The position numbers and the translations under genes were made by a program. The notes under the pieces are model-generated. The model was not told the origin of the DNA and did no database searches. It saw only the letters and a program-made list of their open reading frames with translations. From Ruminococcus albus AD2013 (lineage in GTDB: Bacteria > Bacillota > Clostridia > Oscillospirales > Ruminococcaceae), in NCBI RefSeq assembly GCF_000526775.1, contig NZ_JAGS01000001.1, forward strand, positions 2,666,001-2,730,000: a stretch of DNA of 64,000 nucleotides. Reading direction: 5' to 3'. Shown in pieces: positions 60,793 through 64,000 of this stretch; the stretch's first letter is position 1, and every line of letters starts with the position of its first letter.

Positions 60793-61287
60793 TTATATGT
60801 GTTTACTGTTTTCATTGTGATAATCGTACATATCGTTCATATTTGCCGCTTTGACTGATTTAGCTATCATTCGTCCGAGTTTGAAAAACGGTGTCACGAA
60901 AATAATACTCAGTGAGTATACTACGAGATATACCGTATATATTTCTTCCACATAAGTACAATTTGCCAACGCGTATACTGAATCAGAATCAAGAATTAAA
61001 TTCATTATAATGCCTATGGGAAACACAAACGCCAGCCATATGCCTATTTCCTTGAAATGTTTGCCCACTGCACTGTCTTCTTCTACCGTGAAACTGTTAT
61101 AGAATATCAGATAACATACAGGCATTACCAGCAGAGGCAGTACAAGTATACAAATGAGCTCCACCAGATCCCTCGGCACCTCATCATCAAATAAGCTTAA
61201 TGCCACGGGAGCAAAAGCTCCGCAAATATGTCCCCAAAAACAGAAAAACATAAAATTTCGCCTTGGGTGAAGTTCATTCTGATACAT
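60793..61287 (-). CDS. Integral membrane protein of unknown function inside the fab operon
   Basis: About 164 residues. The start at 61287 has GGAGGTGA just upstream. Four hydrophobic segments are visible (FFCFWGHICGAFAPVALSLF, LVELICILVLPLLVMPVCYL, IGIWLAFVFPIGIIMNLIL, YLVVYSLSIIFVTPFF). It has no family I recognise. Position between accB and fabZ suggests co-expression with fatty-acid synthesis; it is not a usual member of such operons. Confidence 0.7.
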   Translation of the reverse strand: MYQNELHPRRNFMFFCFWGHICGAFAPVALSLFDDEVPRDLVELICILVLPLLVMPVCYLIFYNSFTVEEDSAVGKHFKEIGIWLAFVFPIGIIMNLILDSDSVYALANCTYVEEIYTVYLVVYSLSIIFVTPFFKLGRMIAKSVKAANMNDMYDYHNENSKHI

Positions 61288-61336
61288 AACGTCACCTCCG
61301 AGCATCACAAAGCCTGTTCCTTTCAGGGATACTGCA

Positions 61337-61810
61337 TTACTCCAGTATCATAACAGTCTGTCCGAACTCAACAGCATCGCCGTTCTGTACGCAGATCTCC
61401 TTTACCACGCCGTCGAATTCGCTGGGCACTTCGCTCATAACCTTCATGGATTCAATGATGAATATAACATCGCCCTTCTTTATCCTGTCGCCTACCTTTA
61501 CAAAAGGCTTGCTGTCAGGTGAGGGTGCAGCATAGAATGTACCAACTATCGGAGCAGTTACTTTAGTGCCCGATACCGCAGCAGGAGCGGGAGCTTCACC
61601 GCCCATTGGTGCAGGTGCGCCCATAGGAGGCATACCCATCGGGGGCATCACAGGCATGGGGGCAGGTGCGGGAACACACCTTTTGCCCTTTATGGTGATG
61701 GTCTTGTCGCCATCTGTTATAGTCAGCTCTGAAAGTTCTTTGGCATTTATTATATCAGCGAGTTTTTCAATAGTTTCAAGGTCAAACTGACCGTATATCT
61801 TTTCACTCAT
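61337..61810 (-). CDS. accB: Biotin carboxyl carrier protein
   Basis: 157 residues. The biotin-attachment Lys is in ESMKVMSEV near the C-terminus, preceded by a Pro/Ala/Met-rich hinge (PAPMPVMPPMGMPP). N-terminal helix YGQFDLETIEKLADII is typical. It carries the biotin carboxylated by AccC. Located between fabF and the membrane-protein gene. Confidence 0.94.
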   Translation of the reverse strand: MSEKIYGQFDLETIEKLADIINAKELSELTITDGDKTITIKGKRCVPAPAPMPVMPPMGMPPMGAPAPMGGEAPAPAAVSGTKVTAPIVGTFYAAPSPDSKPFVKVGDRIKKGDVIFIIESMKVMSEVPSEFDGVVKEICVQNGDAVEFGQTVMILE

Positions 61811-61831
61811 CTGTGGATTCTCCTCCTGTGA

Positions 61832-63076
61832 TCAATCACATTTTTTAATACAAATAGTAGCATTGTGTCCGCCGAAGCCCAGCGAGTTTGAAAGGGCTGC
61901 TTTCACGGTCATCTCGCGGTTGCCCTCTGTAACATAATCAAGGTCGCACTCGGGGTCGGGGGTGGTATAGCCGACAGTTCTGTGTACGAAGTCGTTCTTT
62001 ACCGACAGTGCTGTGATTATAGCTTCAACGCCGCCCGCAGCACCCAGCAGGTGTCCTATCATGGACTTTGTAGAGTTAATAACTGTCTTTCTTGCAGCGT
62101 CCTCACCCAGTGCCAGCTTTATAGCCTTGGTCTCGTACTTGTCGTTAAGACCTGTGGAAGTGCCGTGTGCGTTGATGTAAGTAACTTCCTCGGGTGCAAG
62201 ACCTGCTTCGGTGTATGCCATCTTCATTGCGTGTGCCGCAGCATCACCCTCGGGAGAAGGGCTTGTCATGTGGAAAGCATCGCCCGAAGCGCCGTAGCCT
62301 GCTATCTCAGCGATGATGTTAGCTCCTCTGCTCTTTGCGTGCTCATACTCCTCCAGCACCAGCATACCTGCGCCCTCACCGAGAACAAAGCCCTGTCTGT
62401 TGGCATCGAAAGGTGTTGAAGCCTTATCAAGCTCGGTAGCCTGTGAAAGTGCTTTCATGTTGTTGAAGCCGCTGAGTGAGAATCTGGAGATACAAGCCTC
62501 TGAACCGCCGCATATGCAGGCATCCAGATAGCCGTCCTTGATCTTGCGGAAAGCTTCGCCGATAGCGTGTGTTGCCGATGCACAGGCTGTTGTGGTACAG
62601 TAGTTGTCACCCTTGAAGCCTGTCTTCATAGCAACGGTACCTGCTGCCATATTGCCTATCATCATGGGTATAAAGAATACCGATACCTTGTCGGGCTTCT
62701 CGTTGAACTTTGTTACTTCAGCCTCGGTCATGTTAAGTCCGCCGATACCTACGCCGATTATAACGCCCACACGGTAAGGATCGAGATCCTTGAGGTCGCT
62801 GCCTGCATTCTCAAGTGCCTGCTTTGCCGAATACAGAGCGAACTGTGTGAATCTGTCCATTCTGCGGGATTCCTTCTTGTCTATGTAAGCCGAAGGATCG
62901 AAATCCTTTACTGCGCCTACTATCTTAACGGGGAAATCGCTGGCATCGAACTGGTCTACATAGCTGAGACCGATCTTGTTAGCCTTGATATTCTCCCAGA
63001 ACTCATCTACATTCTTGCCGAGAGGGTTAACAGTACCCATACCCGTAATAACTACTCTTCTGCTCAATTCAAACAC
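61832..63076 (-). CDS. fabF: 3-oxoacyl-ACP synthase II
   Basis: 414 residues. Condenses malonyl-ACP with acyl-ACP. The active-site Cys is in TTACASATHAIGEA; the two His are in INAHGTSTGLND and IGHLLGAAGGVE. Opening RRVVITGMGTVNPLG is typical. Length is normal. Confidence 0.96.
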   Translation of the reverse strand: MFELSRRVVITGMGTVNPLGKNVDEFWENIKANKIGLSYVDQFDASDFPVKIVGAVKDFDPSAYIDKKESRRMDRFTQFALYSAKQALENAGSDLKDLDPYRVGVIIGVGIGGLNMTEAEVTKFNEKPDKVSVFFIPMMIGNMAAGTVAMKTGFKGDNYCTTTACASATHAIGEAFRKIKDGYLDACICGGSEACISRFSLSGFNNMKALSQATELDKASTPFDANRQGFVLGEGAGMLVLEEYEHAKSRGANIIAEIAGYGASGDAFHMTSPSPEGDAAAHAMKMAYTEAGLAPEEVTYINAHGTSTGLNDKYETKAIKLALGEDAARKTVINSTKSMIGHLLGAAGGVEAIITALSVKNDFVHRTVGYTTPDPECDLDYVTEGNREMTVKAALSNSLGFGGHNATICIKKCD

Positions 63077-63094
63077 TCCTCGCTTTATGTCCTG

Positions 63095-63829
63095 TTACAT
63101 CATTATGCCGCCGCTTATCTCAATGACCTGACCCGTAACATAAGCCGCATCCTTGGAAGCTAAGAACGATACCACGCCTGCGATATCCTCAACTTCGCCA
63201 AAACGCTTCATAGCTATCTGTCCGAGCATAGCGTTCTTCTGGTCATCAGTCAGCTTATCTGTCATAGGTGTCTTAATAAATCCGGGTGCTACTGCGTTGC
63301 AGGTTACGCCGCGGGAACCCAGCTCCTTGGCAACGGTCTTGGTCATACCTATGATAGCTGCCTTTGTAGCCGAATAGTTTATCTGTCCGGGATTGCCGTA
63401 AACACCAGCCACGGAAGCCAGATTGATTATCCTGCCCGACTTCTGTCTCATCATAACGTTGCCCACGAACTTGGACATATTGAATACGCTCTTCTGATTT
63501 ACAGCAACTACCAGATCGTACTGCTCCTCGCTCATTCTTGCCATCAGACCGTCGCGGGTGATGCCTGCATTGTTTACCAGTACATCGATAGAACCGAATT
63601 CAGCCTTGATAGCCTTTACAGTCTCCTCAGCCTGAGCATAATTGGATACATCGCATATGAACTTCTGTACCTTAACGCCCTCAGCCGCTATCTTTTCCAT
63701 TATGTCGTTATCTTCAAACATAGCCTCGCTGATATCATTGAGAGCTATATCAAATCCGTCCTTGGCAAGTCTCAGTGCGATAGCCGCACCGATACCTCTT
63801 GCCGAACCGGTTATAAATGCAGTTGCCAT
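63095..63829 (-). CDS. fabG: 3-oxoacyl-ACP reductase
   Basis: 244 residues, short-chain dehydrogenase fold. NADPH motif TGSARGIGAAIA at the N-terminus, NNAG at about 90, catalytic Ser in NLASVAG and YxxxK in YSATK. It reduces 3-oxoacyl-ACP. CGGAGG precedes the ATG; fabF follows after 18 bp. Confidence 0.95.
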   Translation of the reverse strand: MATAFITGSARGIGAAIALRLAKDGFDIALNDISEAMFEDNDIMEKIAAEGVKVQKFICDVSNYAQAEETVKAIKAEFGSIDVLVNNAGITRDGLMARMSEEQYDLVVAVNQKSVFNMSKFVGNVMMRQKSGRIINLASVAGVYGNPGQINYSATKAAIIGMTKTVAKELGSRGVTCNAVAPGFIKTPMTDKLTDDQKNAMLGQIAMKRFGEVEDIAGVVSFLASKDAAYVTGQVIEISGGIMM

Positions 63830-63865
63830 TTTATTTTCCTCCGTTTTTATCGTTTCAAAATCGGG

Positions 63866-64000
63866 TCATCTTTTTTTATATACATCAAACTCTGCAAATA
63901 TCTTATTGCAGTTTTTGCAGTATTTTGCGAGTGCAGGGTATTTATCTCTGACATCCAGATAACAATATCTGTCCGCACGCGCGGGTAGCAGCTTTGATAA
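63866..64000 (-). CDS. 3' end of an unidentified gene, cut by window edge
   Basis: The last 44 codons of a minus-strand frame open to the window edge, ending 36 bp before fabG. Visible words: ADRYCYLDVRDKYPALAKY and CKNCNKIFAEF, with a CxxC pair. It does not look like the C-terminus of fabD or fabK, which often precede fabG. Coding status is plausible, not certain. Confidence 0.4.
   Translation of the reverse strand, partial: LSKLLPARADRYCYLDVRDKYPALAKYCKNCNKIFAEFDVYKKR

Noticed and set aside
1..64000. Search for CRISPR arrays, insertion sequences or prophage genes
   Set aside because: No short regularly spaced repeats with unique spacers, transposases, integrases or phage structural genes were seen.

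Overview
The window looks like a chromosomal piece of a cellulolytic Ruminococcus, most likely Ruminococcus albus or a close relative. The main clue is a C-terminal module of about 85 residues (core words YGIAVYLAGKW and KNLTPG.TYKVAIAA). It is attached to two GH11 xylanases, a GH9 cellulase and a BspA-like surface protein, and it matches my knowledge of family 37 carbohydrate-binding modules, which are typical of R. albus. The Firmicutes-type promoters, GGAGG ribosome sites, SASP gene and acc/fab order agree. No database search was possible.

Layout. 1-4130: housekeeping genes (histidine phosphatase, membrane protein, RluA-type pseudouridine synthase, shikimate kinase, TrmK, hexapeptide acetyltransferase). 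4233-4638: tRNA-Pro, tRNA-Thr and tRNA-Tyr, then a SASP gene. 5050-16741: a fibre-degradation island with two GH11-CBM37 genes inside a 1.6-kb direct duplication, a decayed BspA-like gene, a peptidoglycan-binding M15 peptidase, an intact BspA-CBM37 protein, a metallopeptidase lipoprotein and GH9-CBM37. 16875-19210: a flavoprotein and an unknown membrane protein. 19391-31152: a RiPP locus on the minus strand (response regulator, sensor kinase, a 10-residue peptide gene, two SPASM radical SAM enzymes, five precursor peptides, a subtilase, an exporter and a FtsX-type ABC pair). 31727-35632: NhaC antiporter and a membrane-tethered ECF sigma factor. 36004-38956: a second sensor/regulator pair with a divergent 12-residue peptide gene. 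39304-40323: a lectin-M15 peptidase. 40788-47449: a surface-protein pair including a 1930-residue protein. 47530-56843: an intracellular GH9, a diguanylate cyclase, a SleB-type hydrolase, and a GH95/unknown/GH26 operon. 56944-64000: a fatty-acid synthesis operon (acpP, accA, accD, accC, fabZ, accB, fabF, fabG).

Main discovery. Five promoters carry two 9-bp half-sites repeated at 21 bp, resembling ACC(G/A)TT(C/T)AC, followed by 33 or 34 bp and a -10 box. This is the layout of LytTR-regulator promoters. They precede (a) the RiPP operon, whose first ORF encodes MWEFGWGKGH; (b) a monocistronic gene for MQDWFDFWGWFL; (c) the peptidoglycan-binding M15 peptidase; (d) the lectin-M15 peptidase; and (e) a 156-residue protein. 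I infer a quorum-type regulon in which leaderless Trp-rich peptides, two GHKL/LytTR systems, a five-member Cys-containing RiPP family and two cell-wall peptidases are co-regulated. This resembles the logic of streptococcal competence and bacteriocin systems but uses different parts.
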